A DNA stretch of 64,000 nt from Deltaproteobacteria bacterium. Its GTDB lineage: Bacteria; Desulfobacterota; Binatia; HRBIN30; JACQVA1. Positions 7,788 to 16,965 of the stretch are shown here, one piece after another (position 1 is the stretch's first letter; every line of letters starts with the position of its first letter). Where the stretch lies: assembly GCA_016178705.1 (NCBI GenBank), contig JACOST010000021.1:49199-113198 (forward strand), written 5' to 3'. The notes under the pieces were generated by a model, which did not search any database, was not told where the DNA came from, and saw nothing but the letters and a program-made list of their open reading frames with translations. Position numbers and translations under genes: made by a program.

Positions 7788-8258
7788 ATGATGACTGGAA
7801 GAAGTGAAGCCAGCGGACCGCAGGCTGCCGGGCTTATCCTGCTCGTTGAAGATGATCCGAGCGACGCCGAAATTACGATTCGGGCGCTCCGGCGCGCGCG
7901 GCTGCTCAACCCCGTCCGAGTCGTTCCCGACGCGGAGAGCGCGCTGATGTTGTTGCAGCGCCAAGAGTACGAAGGGCGGATCGAAGATCGCCGCGTCGAT
8001 CTGCTGTTGCTCGATCTCGGCCTGCCGCGCATGAGCGGGCGCGAGCTGCTCGATACGATCTGGGACGATCGCCATCTGCAACACATCCCGGCGATTGTCC
8101 TGACCAGTTCGGATTCAGTGACCGACCGGTTGCGGAGCTACAAGCATGGGGCGCTCGGGTTCCTGAACAAGCCAATCGACGTCGCCGAACTCTTTCGGGT
8201 GTTGAGCGATCGCAGTGATGCGGGGCTGGTGTTCGTTCGTACTGAGCGAAAAGGGTAA
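7788..8258 (+). CDS. Single-domain response regulator receiver protein
   Basis: A 156-aa receiver (CheY-like) domain without an output domain. It has the acidic pocket EDD (residues 21-23), phosphoacceptor Asp76 in DLLLLDLGLPRMSG, the conserved Thr in IVLTSSDS and the Lys in FLNKPID. The longer 30-residue loop before beta3 and the LTSSDS pattern resemble the Rcp1-type receivers that partner with hybrid or phytochrome-like kinases. ATG 7788 has AAGAGGGG upstream; ATG 7791 is equally possible. It lies 62 bases before the hybrid kinase, its likely partner. Confidence 0.88.
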   Translation: MMTGRSEASGPQAAGLILLVEDDPSDAEITIRALRRARLLNPVRVVPDAESALMLLQRQEYEGRIEDRRVDLLLLDLGLPRMSGRELLDTIWDDRHLQHIPAIVLTSSDSVTDRLRSYKHGALGFLNKPIDVAELFRVLSDRSDAGLVFVRTERKG

Positions 8259-8320
8259 GCCGCTGCGTCAACCCCGCGGGCACGGCTGCAAGGCCGACGC
8301 CTTCCGGTAGGCAGACCGCG

Positions 8321-9826
8321 ATGAAGCCAACGTTGAACCTGTTGTGCGTGGATGACGATTCCGCCGACGCGGATCTCGAGCTGAGCGCCTTGCGCCACGA
8401 GTTTACCGTCGTGGCGACGCGCGTGGATACCGCCGTGGCCCTCGGTGCAGCGTTGCAATCGGGCCAGCACGAGATCGTGCTGTGCGACTATTCCATGCCG
8501 CACTTCTCCGGCCCCGAAGCGCTCGCGTTGTGGCAGGCCGCAGGTGCGCCGATCCCGTTCGTGTTCGTCAGCGGCAAATTGAGCGAAGAAGTCGCGGTCG
8601 AGTGCATCAAGGCGGGTGCGACCGACTATGTGCTGAAGGACAACCTGACGCGGCTGCCCACCGCGGTCGGACGCGCCTTGCGCGAGTTTGCGGGCGCCCG
8701 CGAGTTGCGCCGCGTGCAAGCGGAACGGGCGCGCATTGCGGCGGCGGTCGCGCAGATGGACGAAGGGCTCCTGATCACCGAGTCCGACGGCCGCATCGTC
8801 TACGTCAACCCGGCATTCACCCGTATCACCGGCTACGATCTCGCCGCGGTCATTGGTCAGACCCCACGGCTGATGCGCCCCGGAACCACTCCGCAATCTC
8901 TGTACAGCGACATGTGGCGGCGCATCACCGCTGGCGAGGTGTGGTCCGGTCAACTCGTCAATCGGCGGCGCGACGGGAGTTGCTACGACGCTGAAGTCAC
9001 GATAGCCCCTGTGTTCGATAGCGAGGGGCGACTGATCAACTTCTGCTCGATCCAGCGTGATGTCAGCGCGCGCGTCGCTGCCGAGCGGCACCTGCGTGAA
9101 TTGAATGCTCAGCTGGCGGAAACCGATCGGTTGAAGGACGAATTTCTTGCCGCCTTCTCGCACGAGCTGCGGATGCCGCTGCACGTCATCCTCGGCTACG
9201 CCGATCTCTTACAAGGCAGCGTTGGCGCGGTATTGAGTCCGGACGTGAGTGGCAAACTCGACGTGATCGCCCGCAGCGCCGGTCGCCTCTCGAAGTTGAT
9301 CAACGAAACGCTCGACTTGGCGCGCCTGCGCATCAAAGCCATTCGGCCGCAGTTCGAACCGTTCGACCTTGCCATCCTGGTGCGCGAGGTGGCCGAAGCG
9401 TTCGCGCCGCTCGCCGCCAGCAAGGGGGTGACGTTGCACTGCGAGGTCGCGGCGGCACCGATGCTGATCACCACTGATCCCATCCGCGTCCGCCAAGTGA
9501 TCGGTAACCTCGTCGACAACGCGGTGAAGTTCACCGATCACGGCGAGGTGCGCGTGGGCTCGGCGGTCGACGCCGGCCAGGCGATCGTCGAAGTGCGCGA
9601 CACCGGCATCGGCGTAGCCGCCGCCGACATCCCGCACATGTTCGAGGACTTTCGCCAGCTCAGCGCGGGCTCGACGCGCCGCTACGGCGGCTGTGGCCTC
9701 GGACTCGCGCTGACCAAGCGCTGGCTCGTGCTGCTCGGCGGCAGCGTCGAGGTCGAAAGTGAACTCGGCCGCGGCAGTTGCTTCCGCGTCACGTTGCCGC
9801 GCACGCCACCCGCTGCGAACGATTGA
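8321..9826 (+). CDS. Hybrid sensor: REC-PAS-HisKA-HATPase histidine kinase
   Basis: A 501-aa soluble histidine kinase with an N-terminal receiver (residues 5-120; DDD at 11-13, phosphoacceptor Asp56 in LCDYSMP, Lys in VLKDN). A PAS domain follows (about 135-250, with NPAFTRITGYDLAAVIGQTPRLMRPG), then HisKA with His281 in FSHELRMPLHVILGYADLL, and a complete ATPase domain (NLVDNAVKFT, DTGIGV, FRQLSAG, GCGLGLAL). No membrane segment is seen, so the signal is cytoplasmic or arrives through the receiver. Together with the upstream receiver it forms a compact phosphorelay. Confidence 0.92.
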   Translation: MKPTLNLLCVDDDSADADLELSALRHEFTVVATRVDTAVALGAALQSGQHEIVLCDYSMPHFSGPEALALWQAAGAPIPFVFVSGKLSEEVAVECIKAGATDYVLKDNLTRLPTAVGRALREFAGARELRRVQAERARIAAAVAQMDEGLLITESDGRIVYVNPAFTRITGYDLAAVIGQTPRLMRPGTTPQSLYSDMWRRITAGEVWSGQLVNRRRDGSCYDAEVTIAPVFDSEGRLINFCSIQRDVSARVAAERHLRELNAQLAETDRLKDEFLAAFSHELRMPLHVILGYADLLQGSVGAVLSPDVSGKLDVIARSAGRLSKLINETLDLARLRIKAIRPQFEPFDLAILVREVAEAFAPLAASKGVTLHCEVAAAPMLITTDPIRVRQVIGNLVDNAVKFTDHGEVRVGSAVDAGQAIVEVRDTGIGVAAADIPHMFEDFRQLSAGSTRRYGGCGLGLALTKRWLVLLGGSVEVESELGRGSCFRVTLPRTPPAAND

Positions 9827-9894
9827 CCTTCGTCCGGCACTTGATCCAGGCGGCGGCGCACGCCACTATCCGCGCCGCGGAAGGGAGCAAGCGG

Positions 9895-10821
9895 ATGAGT
9901 CTGCGCGGCGTTGCGTTTCTGTTTCCCGGGCAGGGATCTCAAGCGGTGGGGATGGGTCGCGATCTGTACGACGAGTTTCCCGCTGTCCGTGAGTTGTTCG
10001 CTGAAGCGGATGCCGCACTCGGCTTCGCGCTGTCGCGCATTGTGCACGATGGACCCGAGGACGAGCTGCGCCGGACGGCCAACACGCAGCCAGCCATCGT
10101 CTTGGTGAGCGTCGCCGCGTACCGCGTTCTCAATCTGGAGCCCGCCGTGGTCGCGGGTCACAGCCTCGGTGAGTACTCCGCGCTGGTGGCGGCCGGCGGG
10201 CTCGACTTCCGCGATGCGATCGCGTTGGTGCACAAGCGCGGCCGCTACATGCAAGAGGCGGTACCCGAAGGGCAGGGCGCGATGTTCGCGCTGCTGGGCG
10301 CGGAACGCGACGCGGTCGAGCGCGCGATTGCGTCGGTTGGCGAGGGCGCGGTCGATATCGCCAATCTCAATGCACCGGGGCAAATCGTCATCGCCGGCGA
10401 GCGTGACGCGACGCGGGCGGCCGCCGCCGCGGTGGGCGGCAGAGCGGTGGAGCTGCCCGTCAGCGCACCGTTTCACTGCCGGCTGATGCAACCAGCCGAG
10501 GACCGTTTGCGCGCCGACCTCGCGGCGATCACGTTCCATGATCTGCGCGTGCCGCTGTTCAACAACGTCGACGCGAAGATGATTCGCACCGCGACCGAGG
10601 CGTGCGATGGCGTGGCGCGCCAAGTCAGTCGCCCGGTGCGATGGCACGAGCTGATGACGCGCATGGTGGCGGATGCGGGCATTCACACGGTAGTCGAGGT
10701 CGGCCCCGGCAGCGTACTCACCGGCCTCGCCCGCCGCATCGACAGGAATCTGAAACGCTACAACGTCGAAGACCGCGCGTCGCTCGATGCGACGCGGACG
10801 GCGTTGGCGGGCGCGGCGTGA
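9895..10821 (+). CDS. fabD: Malonyl-CoA:ACP transacylase
   Basis: A 308-aa enzyme moving malonyl groups from CoA to acyl carrier protein in type II fatty acid synthesis. Family features are all present: FPGQGSQ (oxyanion Gln), catalytic Ser90 in GHSLGEYSAL, the substrate Arg in KRGRYMQ, His194 in APFHC, and the C-terminal VVEVGPGSVLTGLARR. ATG 9895 follows GGAAGGGA; the longer open frame reaches back into the kinase gene and is not used. It is not beside other fab genes here, so it may be a stand-alone housekeeping copy or serve a polyketide pathway elsewhere. Confidence 0.93.
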   Translation: MSLRGVAFLFPGQGSQAVGMGRDLYDEFPAVRELFAEADAALGFALSRIVHDGPEDELRRTANTQPAIVLVSVAAYRVLNLEPAVVAGHSLGEYSALVAAGGLDFRDAIALVHKRGRYMQEAVPEGQGAMFALLGAERDAVERAIASVGEGAVDIANLNAPGQIVIAGERDATRAAAAAVGGRAVELPVSAPFHCRLMQPAEDRLRADLAAITFHDLRVPLFNNVDAKMIRTATEACDGVARQVSRPVRWHELMTRMVADAGIHTVVEVGPGSVLTGLARRIDRNLKRYNVEDRASLDATRTALAGAA

Positions 10822-10862
10822 CGAGGGTCGTTCACGCACTTTGCACGTACCTTGCGCGCACC

Positions 10863-10891
10863 TTGATACCGGGTCGCAAAGTTGCATAGAT
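10863..10891 (+). promoter_or_regulatory. Weak sigma70-like promoter candidate before aldolase
   Basis: TTGATA (10863-10868), a 17-base spacer and ATAGAT (10886-10891) lie in the 131-base gap before the aldolase gene. The -35 is good and the -10 mediocre. It is the best candidate in the gap for driving the aldolase/GlpX pair. Confidence 0.3.
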
Positions 10892-10952
10892 AAACCCCAC
10901 ACAGCGCCCGAAGGTTGGGTGCTCCGAATCCACTGCGCAAGAAGGGATCATC

Positions 10953-11876
10953 ATGACCGATCGCACGCGAGAGATTTTGAGCTGGTACGGCAGCGACACG
11001 CCGGGCACCCGCACCAACATTGCCCGCCTTCTGAATCATGGCCGACTCGGTGGCACCGGCAAGCTCGTCATTCTACCGGTGGATCAGGGTTTCGAGCACG
11101 GGCCGGCACGCAGCTTCGCGCCTAATCCGGCCGGATACGATCCGCGCTACCACTTCGAGTTGGCGCTGGCGGCGGGGTGCAATGCATACGCAGCACCGCT
11201 CGGCTTCCTCGAAGCCGGCGCGGCGGAGTTCGCCGGGGACATTCCGCTGATCCTCAAGCTCAACAACTCCGACTCGCTGACCGGCGGCGCGGATCCGTGT
11301 CCGGCGATCACCGGCAGCGTCGACGATGCGCTGCGGCTTGGCTGCGTGGCGATCGGCTTCACCATCTATCCGGCCTCGGCGGCGCGCAACGAGATGTTCG
11401 GCCAGATCCGGGCGCTGGCGGAAGAAGCCAAACGCAAGGGCCTCGCAGTCGTCGTCTGGTCGTACCCGCGCGGCTCGGGCGTCTCGAAGGAAGGGGAGAC
11501 CGCCATTGATGTGGTCGCCTACGCCGCGCAGATTGCCGCGCAGCTCGGCGCGCATGTGATCAAGGTGAAGCCGCCGACGGCGCACATCGAGCAGTCGGCC
11601 GCCAAGAAAGTGTACGAGAAGGAACGCATTCCCGTCGCTACGCTCGCCGAACGCATCCGCCACGTCGTGCAGAGCGCCTTCGGTGGCCGCCGCATCGTGA
11701 TCTTTTCCGGTGGCGAAGCGAAGGAGACTTCCGCGATCTACGACGAAGTGCGCGCCATCCGCGATGGCGGTGGCTTCGGATCGATCATTGGCCGCAACTC
11801 CTTCCAGCGGCCGAAGGACGAAGCCGTGAAGTTCCTCCACGCGGTGATGGACATCTACGCCGGGAAAACCAAGTAG
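10953..11876 (+). CDS. fbaB: Class I fructose-bisphosphate aldolase (DhnA/FbaB type)
   Basis: A 307-aa archaeal-type class I aldolase, cleaving or forming fructose-1,6-bisphosphate through a Schiff base. Visible family motifs include [13 protein letters not shown] at the N-terminal strand, the proposed Schiff-base Lys in HVIKVKPP, and the phosphate-binding C-terminal block IFSGGEAKE and [14 protein letters not shown]. It is followed 20 bases later by a GlpX fructose-1,6-bisphosphatase, so the two probably act together in gluconeogenesis. Confidence 0.92.
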   Translation: MTDRTREILSWYGSDTPGTRTNIARLLNHGRLGGTGKLVILPVDQGFEHGPARSFAPNPAGYDPRYHFELALAAGCNAYAAPLGFLEAGAAEFAGDIPLILKLNNSDSLTGGADPCPAITGSVDDALRLGCVAIGFTIYPASAARNEMFGQIRALAEEAKRKGLAVVVWSYPRGSGVSKEGETAIDVVAYAAQIAAQLGAHVIKVKPPTAHIEQSAAKKVYEKERIPVATLAERIRHVVQSAFGGRRIVIFSGGEAKETSAIYDEVRAIRDGGGFGSIIGRNSFQRPKDEAVKFLHAVMDIYAGKTK

Positions 11877-11896
11877 TGCGCGCGGAGGCGACGACC

Positions 11897-12892
11897 ATGC
11901 CGATCGAACAGTTACTCTCTCGTGAATTTCTCCGAGTCGTCGAAGAGGCGGCGGTGGCCGCCGCGCGGACGATGGGCCAGGGCGACCGCAAGTACGCCGA
12001 TCACGTCGCTGTCGAAGCCATGCGCAAGGCGATGGATGGCCTGCGGATGCGCGGCGAGGTGGTGATCGGCGAAGGTGAACGCGACGAAGCGCCGATGCTG
12101 TACATCGGCGAGAAGGTCGGGCGGGCGCGTCCGGAAGATCCGGAAGTCGCCATCGCTGTGGATCCCCTCGAAGGGACCAATCTGTGCGCCACCGGTTCAC
12201 CGGGTGCGATCGCTGTGCTCGCGGCATCCAACAAGGGTGGTCTGCTCAACGCGCCCGATTGCTACATGGAGAAGATCATCGTCGGGCCAGCGGCGAAAGG
12301 CGCGGTGCATCTCGATGCTAGCGTGACGGAGAATCTCAAGGCGATCGCCTCGCGCCTACGCCGAGCGGTCACCGATCTCGTCGTCATCGTGCTCGAGCGC
12401 GAGCGCCACACTAAGTTGATCGAAGACATCCGCATCGCCGGCGCGCGCATTCGGCTCATCTCGGATGGCGATCTTTCCGCCGGCATTGCGGCCGCGGTGC
12501 GCGGTACCAACGTGCACGCGGTAATGGGCACCGGCGGTGCGCCGGAAGGTGTATTGACGGCGGCGGCGCTGCGCTGCCTCAACGGCGGTATGGAGGGGCG
12601 GCTGGTCCCGTTCAAGCCGGGTGACGAAGAGCGCAAGAAGTTCGAAGAGCGCTTGGCGAAGATGGGAATCAAGGACCCGAACCGGATCTACGACGAGCGC
12701 GACCTGGCGCCGGGTCCAGAGATCATCTTCGCGGCCAGCGGTGTGACCGATGGCAGCATGCTCAAGGGCGTGCGTTTCTTCGGCCACGGCCACCGCACGC
12801 ACTCGCTGGTGATCTCACTGCGTGATCACATCGTGCGCTTCGTCGACACGGTGCATCTCAACGACACGCCCGATGCGGTGGTGGAGTTTTGA
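11897..12892 (+). CDS. glpX: Class II fructose-1,6-bisphosphatase
   Basis: A 331-aa metal-dependent phosphatase converting fructose-1,6-bisphosphate to fructose-6-phosphate. Characteristic motifs are [19 protein letters not shown], the metal site [14 protein letters not shown], and [21 protein letters not shown] 11897 has GGAGG at proper distance and starts the protein at the usual [19 protein letters not shown]. An upstream GTG at 11876 overlaps the aldolase stop and is less likely. Its direct pairing with the class I aldolase supports a gluconeogenic operon. Confidence 0.93.
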   Translation: MPIEQLLSREFLRVVEEAAVAAARTMGQGDRKYADHVAVEAMRKAMDGLRMRGEVVIGEGERDEAPMLYIGEKVGRARPEDPEVAIAVDPLEGTNLCATGSPGAIAVLAASNKGGLLNAPDCYMEKIIVGPAAKGAVHLDASVTENLKAIASRLRRAVTDLVVIVLERERHTKLIEDIRIAGARIRLISDGDLSAGIAAAVRGTNVHAVMGTGGAPEGVLTAAALRCLNGGMEGRLVPFKPGDEERKKFEERLAKMGIKDPNRIYDERDLAPGPEIIFAASGVTDGSMLKGVRFFGHGHRTHSLVISLRDHIVRFVDTVHLNDTPDAVVEF

Positions 12893-12896
12893 GGAG

Positions 12897-12977
12897 GAAT
12901 TCAGAATTCAGGAGTCAGAAGTCAGACTGCGGAATTCGGAATCCGGATTCTGACTCCTGAATCCTGACCTCTGAATT
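12897..12977. terminator. GAATTC/GGAGTCAG word palindrome, likely bidirectional terminator
   Basis: A palindrome built from short repeated words (GAATTCAG, GGAGTCAG, AAGTCAG). ATTCAGGAGTCAGAA (12906-12920) pairs exactly with 12948-12962, and the loop holds a smaller palindrome (GAATTCGGAATCCGGATTC). It fills the whole gap between the convergent glpX and amidohydrolase genes. The same words flank the four-helix-bundle pseudogene at 21.4-21.9 kb and occur at 58.7 kb. Confidence 0.65.
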
Positions 12978-14165
12978 CTATCGATCGCCTCCTTCAAACG
13001 CGGCACGGATTTCGGCGCGGAATTCCGGACGGCACAACACGTCGAGCGCGGTCATCGCCAGCGCCTTGGCGCCATCGACCACGGCCTGATCGCCGCTGGG
13101 CGAGGCGGCACACTCGGCGAACTCGGTCGAGTGCAGGGGCACGGTCGCCGGTGCGGACGCGATCATCGGGTGAATCGAGGGCACTAGTTTGCTGAGGTTG
13201 CCCATGTCGGTGCTACCGGACACGGCGGCCGGGACATTGCGCATGTCGAGCATCGTGCGGCCGAGCCGTTGCAGGTTGGCGGTGTACGCGTCGGCCAGCG
13301 GCTGATTGCTGTCCATGTCGGAGTACTGCTCACCTTCCCAGTGATACTCGAGCCGGGCGCCGGTGGCTTCGGCGCCAGCGCGGAAGCAGCCGAGGACGCG
13401 CGTCTTGAGTTTCTCCAGGCGGCCCTCGGTGGCGGCGCGAATGTAGAACAGCCCGGCGGCGTGGTCGGGGACGATGTTCGGCGCTTGACCGCCATCGGTG
13501 ATGATGCCGTGAATGCGTTCGGTCTCGCGGATGTGTTGGCGAAGCTGAGCGATGGTGTTGTAGGCGGTGATCAGCGCGTCGAGCGCGTTGATGCCGCGAT
13601 GTGGAAATGCGGCGGCGTGCGCTGCTTTGCCGTGGTAGGTGACCACGATGGTCGCCACCGCGAGCACATGCATCGCGGGCAGGTCGGCACCGGCGGGATG
13701 GACCATCATTGCGGCATCGATGTCGGCGAAGGCGCCGCGGCGAGCCATCACGATCTTGCCGCCCCCGCCTTCTTCGGCCGGTGTGCCGAAGATCACGACG
13801 CTGCCACCGGTCCGTTCAACCACGCGCCCGAGCGCGGCGCCCGCGCCCGCGCCGGCGGTGGCGATGATGTTGTGCCCGCAGCCGTGGCCGATACCGGGGA
13901 GCGCGTCGTACTCGCACAACACGCCGACGCGCGGCGCCCCGCTGCCGATGCGCGCGATGAATGCCGTCGGCAACTCGCACGCACCGCGCTCAACCTGATA
14001 GCCGACATGCTCGAGGTAGTCGGCCAGCCAGGTACTGGCCTGATGTTCCGCGAAGCACAGCTCGGGATGGGCGTGAATGCGACGGCTCAGCTCGATCAAG
14101 CGGTCACGCTCGCCGTCGACTGCGGCGCAGACCTGGTCTTTGAGTTGGATCAACGGATCGGTCAC
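12978..14165 (-). CDS. M20 family amidohydrolase/peptidase
   Basis: A 395-aa metallohydrolase of the M20D/AbgB-like group that hydrolyses N-acyl amino acids or small amides. The metal motif HGCGHN (residues 94-99) follows VLCEYDALPG; the catalytic pair Glu131-Glu132 is in GTPAEEGGGGK; the dimerisation domain shows VTYHGKAAHAAAFPHRGINALDA. Later motifs SGSTDMGN and HSTEFAE fit the family. The start is GTG 14165, 7 bases beyond the upstream gene's stop with GAGTGAGGAG as ribosome site. The long upstream extension of this frame is shadow of the HEAT gene. Substrate unknown. Confidence 0.9.
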   Translation of the reverse strand: MTDPLIQLKDQVCAAVDGERDRLIELSRRIHAHPELCFAEHQASTWLADYLEHVGYQVERGACELPTAFIARIGSGAPRVGVLCEYDALPGIGHGCGHNIIATAGAGAGAALGRVVERTGGSVVIFGTPAEEGGGGKIVMARRGAFADIDAAMMVHPAGADLPAMHVLAVATIVVTYHGKAAHAAAFPHRGINALDALITAYNTIAQLRQHIRETERIHGIITDGGQAPNIVPDHAAGLFYIRAATEGRLEKLKTRVLGCFRAGAEATGARLEYHWEGEQYSDMDSNQPLADAYTANLQRLGRTMLDMRNVPAAVSGSTDMGNLSKLVPSIHPMIASAPATVPLHSTEFAECAASPSGDQAVVDGAKALAMTALDVLCRPEFRAEIRAAFEGGDR

Positions 14166-14172
14166 GGGCTCC

Positions 14173-14973
14173 TCACTCTGCCGGCTCGGATTCGGGCGCT
14201 GCGGCTGGCTCGGATTCGAGCGCGGCGGCCGGCTCGGCCGGCGGCGACTCGTGGTACATGCCTTCGAGATCGAGAATGCCCTCAGCGAGTGCGCGGACGT
14301 CGTCATCTTGGTCATTGAGCGCCTTCTGGGCGGCGGCGACGGCATGCTCGCCGCCCAAGTCCGCGAGGACGCCGAGGGCTTCGAAACGAATCTCCGGGTT
14401 CTCGTCACCGAGTGCGCTGGCGATAGCATCGATCGGTTCGTTGCCGCCGAAGTCGCCCAACGCCTCGATCGCGGTCATGCGGACGTCGGGATCTTTATCG
14501 CTGAGTGCGCGCGTGAGCACAGGCAACGCCTCCGGATTTTCGGATGCGCTGAGCAGGACAACTGCGGTGAGGCGCTTCTCCGACTCTGGATCGTTGAGCG
14601 CCATGTCCTTCAGACCCTCAAAGTCTGGCTCGTCTTCCAGCAACGAGGGGATGCCCGGGACATCTTCGTCTGGCGCGGCGAAAAATCCCGGTTTGGCGTT
14701 GAGCGCCCCTTGCGGCAAGGTGCGCGTGCCCGCGGTGCCCGCCATGCTACCGCGGCCGCCGATCCCACCACCGCTGCCGGCGCCGGCTCCGCGCGTGCCC
14801 CATTCGTCCCGCAGCCGCGCCAGGCGGTCCTGTACGCGCTGGCTGCGATCAACGTGCCGGATTGGTCGTACCGGATCCTCGGGTGCGCGGCGCAGACCGA
14901 TCCACAGCACCAATGCCAGGATCACCACGGCCACCCCCGCCCCGATCTTCAAGCCCAGGGGCCACGACTTCAT
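14173..14973 (-). CDS. Membrane-anchored HEAT-repeat protein
   Basis: A 266-aa protein with an N-terminal membrane anchor (about residues 8-27, LKIGAGVAVVILALVLWIGL). A Gly/Ala-rich linker (61-85) follows, then four or so HEAT/PBS-lyase-like repeats between 115 and 240 (PEALPVLTRALSDKDPDVRMTAIEALGDFGG, DAIASALGDENPEIRFEALGVLADLGG and similar). The tail repeats E-P-A-A-x-E-S. It is likely a periplasm-facing scaffold. The gene starts 2 bases after the methyltransferase-like gene ends, so they are co-transcribed. Partner unknown. Confidence 0.78.
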   Translation of the reverse strand: MKSWPLGLKIGAGVAVVILALVLWIGLRRAPEDPVRPIRHVDRSQRVQDRLARLRDEWGTRGAGAGSGGGIGGRGSMAGTAGTRTLPQGALNAKPGFFAAPDEDVPGIPSLLEDEPDFEGLKDMALNDPESEKRLTAVVLLSASENPEALPVLTRALSDKDPDVRMTAIEALGDFGGNEPIDAIASALGDENPEIRFEALGVLADLGGEHAVAAAQKALNDQDDDVRALAEGILDLEGMYHESPPAEPAAALESEPAAAPESEPAE

Positions 14974-14975
14974 GA

Positions 14976-16952
14976 TCAGATCTCCACTTCGTTGAGCGCT
15001 GCGGTCCGCACTCGCGCTGGCGCGCAGCGCCGATCGCGTTCGCTCTCATAACATCGGCGCAACTTGTCCAGCACGGACGCCTCGACGCCGAGCGCCCCTT
15101 GCAGCACGGTGCGGTCGCCCAACGCGATCGCATCGTCAGCACGGCCGGTGCGCCATAGCGCGTCCGCCTCGTCGAGCAGCGCGGTGCGCTCGCCATCATC
15201 GAGGTGGGGGGGGTAGGCGACCAAGAGATTCTCCACTTCAGCGGGCTCGAGCTTCAGTACGCCGTTGCCCATGTGTCGCCCGAGCAACTCGCACCCGAGT
15301 AGGGCAGCCGTATTGAGAAAGGACGCGGCCACCGCCGCGGTATTCACTCCGGCGCGCGGTCGGACACTGTGCAAGGCGTTCACGTGGGTCACGCTGGCGT
15401 CATTGAGTAGCATGCGCGGCAGACGCCCACAAAGGTAGGTCAGCAACGCCGCCGGCGCCGGGGTCCGCGGCAAGACGTACCACACCGGCCGGCGCCGGCA
15501 GGTGGCACGTGCCGGCAAGCCTTGGCGCTCGCCGTCGTCGAGATAGGCGCGGGTGGCGCGGTTGAGCTTGGCTGCGGGCGGGATGGTGAGCAGGAAGCTG
15601 GGCTTGCCGGCGTTGCGCCATGCTTCCCAATCGGCGGCGTGGACAATCAAGCCGGGATTGGCATTGGCGGTGGGCAAGAGCGGCCGCAGGAATGTCGGAT
15701 CGATGCCAGCCGCGCGCGCGGCAGTCAGTTGGAAGAAGTGATTCGCTCCGCTGACGATACCCGAATCGATGTGCACGAGATCACCCAAGCGCCGCAGCAC
15801 TCCGTCACGCTGCAGCTCGCGCAACAGCGCCCGTCCCGGTGTTGGCAGCGACGCGCCCGACCAACGCAACGAGGTCGGCTCAGCCACGCGCGCGTCGCTG
15901 TCGGTGGTCGCCAGCGCGGCGGTGAGCTCAGCCGCATCGTTGACGCGCCGCGTGCGGACGCCCGCGTCGCCGGCGGCGTCGCCGAGCAGGGCAGCGACTT
16001 CGCCGAAGCCCGGGAGCGGACGTGTGAAGGTCGCCACCGTCAGCGCCGGAAACAGTTGCGCGACATAGCTGCGCACGTCGGCCGCGTAGTGCGCGTGCAC
16101 CATGGCCGCGGGTACAATCAGCGCCAGTCGGCCGCCGGGTCGCACGAACGACGCCGCGTGGATCACCAGGGCCGCCCACGGTGGGGCAGTGTCGGGCAGT
16201 GCAATGCCAGCCTCGGCGGCAACGCGCCGTGCATGTGCGCGGGCGGTAGCGGCAGTCGCGTGCCGGCGGCGCGCAGGCTCAGTGTGTTCAATCGCGCCGA
16301 GCACGACCGTGACCGCTGGTGGACCCGAACGATGAAATGGCAACCGCGCCGGCGATTCGACGCGCAGAAAGGCGAGGCGCTGGATCTGTCGCGCCGCGCT
16401 GCCGGTCACTTCACGCAGCCGGCGAGTCGCGCGCGCACAGGCTTCGGTATCCGCATCGTAGCCGTGGATCTGATTCAGCGCGGCAGGAGGCGTGCGGCCG
16501 AGTTCGATCAACCGCGCCGCGGCGGCGGCGACAAACGCGCCGTCGCCGCAACTGGGATCGAGCACGACGTCATCGGCTGTGCGAATCGCCCACTGCGTGA
16601 TCGCGGTCACCAACTGCGCAGGGACCACCGGCACGCCAGCGGCCGGTGTTGCGGCCGTCGTCGCGGTGCCAAAATGCTCGCGCAGCAGGAGCGCGCTCTC
16701 GGCCGGATGCGTTTGCAGGATCGTTTGCAGATCGGGCGGCAATCGTCCGGCCAGCAGCAGCAACTCATCTTCGCACGACGGATCGAGAGACGCGGCGAGC
16801 CGACGAATGAGCGCGTCGTCGGCGGTGATGAGGCCGCGTTCGATGCGGCTGAGTTGGCTCGCCGTGATGCCGGCGGCGGCCGCCACGTCGGCGACCCGCA
16901 GGCCGCGGCTCTGGCGCAGGGCACGCACGCGCTCTCCGAGGAGGTGCGTCAT
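14976..16952 (-). CDS. XRE-type HTH fused to N6-adenine methyltransferase-like domain
   Basis: A 658-aa fusion. Residues 5-58 form an XRE helix-turn-helix (ERVRALRQSRGLRVADVAA, then SQLSRIERG). Residues 115-330 resemble the catalytic fold of Eco57I-type N6 methyltransferases with motif I DPSCGDGAF at 132-140. Residues 395-600 resemble a target-recognition region (LVHIDSGIVSGANHFFQLT, then HMGNGVLKLEPAEVENLLV near the end). Where motif IV (NPPY) should follow strand 4 the sequence reads VVLGAIEHTEP (about 217-226), so the catalytic tetrapeptide appears lost. No nuclease gene is adjacent; the ABC-F gene is 13 bases upstream. It may act as a DNA-binding regulator rather than a modification enzyme, which is inference. 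ATG 16952 has no strong ribosome site. Confidence 0.75.
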   Translation of the reverse strand: MTHLLGERVRALRQSRGLRVADVAAAAGITASQLSRIERGLITADDALIRRLAASLDPSCEDELLLLAGRLPPDLQTILQTHPAESALLLREHFGTATTAATPAAGVPVVPAQLVTAITQWAIRTADDVVLDPSCGDGAFVAAAAARLIELGRTPPAALNQIHGYDADTEACARATRRLREVTGSAARQIQRLAFLRVESPARLPFHRSGPPAVTVVLGAIEHTEPARRRHATAATARAHARRVAAEAGIALPDTAPPWAALVIHAASFVRPGGRLALIVPAAMVHAHYAADVRSYVAQLFPALTVATFTRPLPGFGEVAALLGDAAGDAGVRTRRVNDAAELTAALATTDSDARVAEPTSLRWSGASLPTPGRALLRELQRDGVLRRLGDLVHIDSGIVSGANHFFQLTAARAAGIDPTFLRPLLPTANANPGLIVHAADWEAWRNAGKPSFLLTIPPAAKLNRATRAYLDDGERQGLPARATCRRRPVWYVLPRTPAPAALLTYLCGRLPRMLLNDASVTHVNALHSVRPRAGVNTAAVAASFLNTAALLGCELLGRHMGNGVLKLEPAEVENLLVAYPPHLDDGERTALLDEADALWRTGRADDAIALGDRTVLQGALGVEASVLDKLRRCYESERDRRCAPARVRTAALNEVEI

Positions 16953-16965
16953 GGGGTCATGGGTA

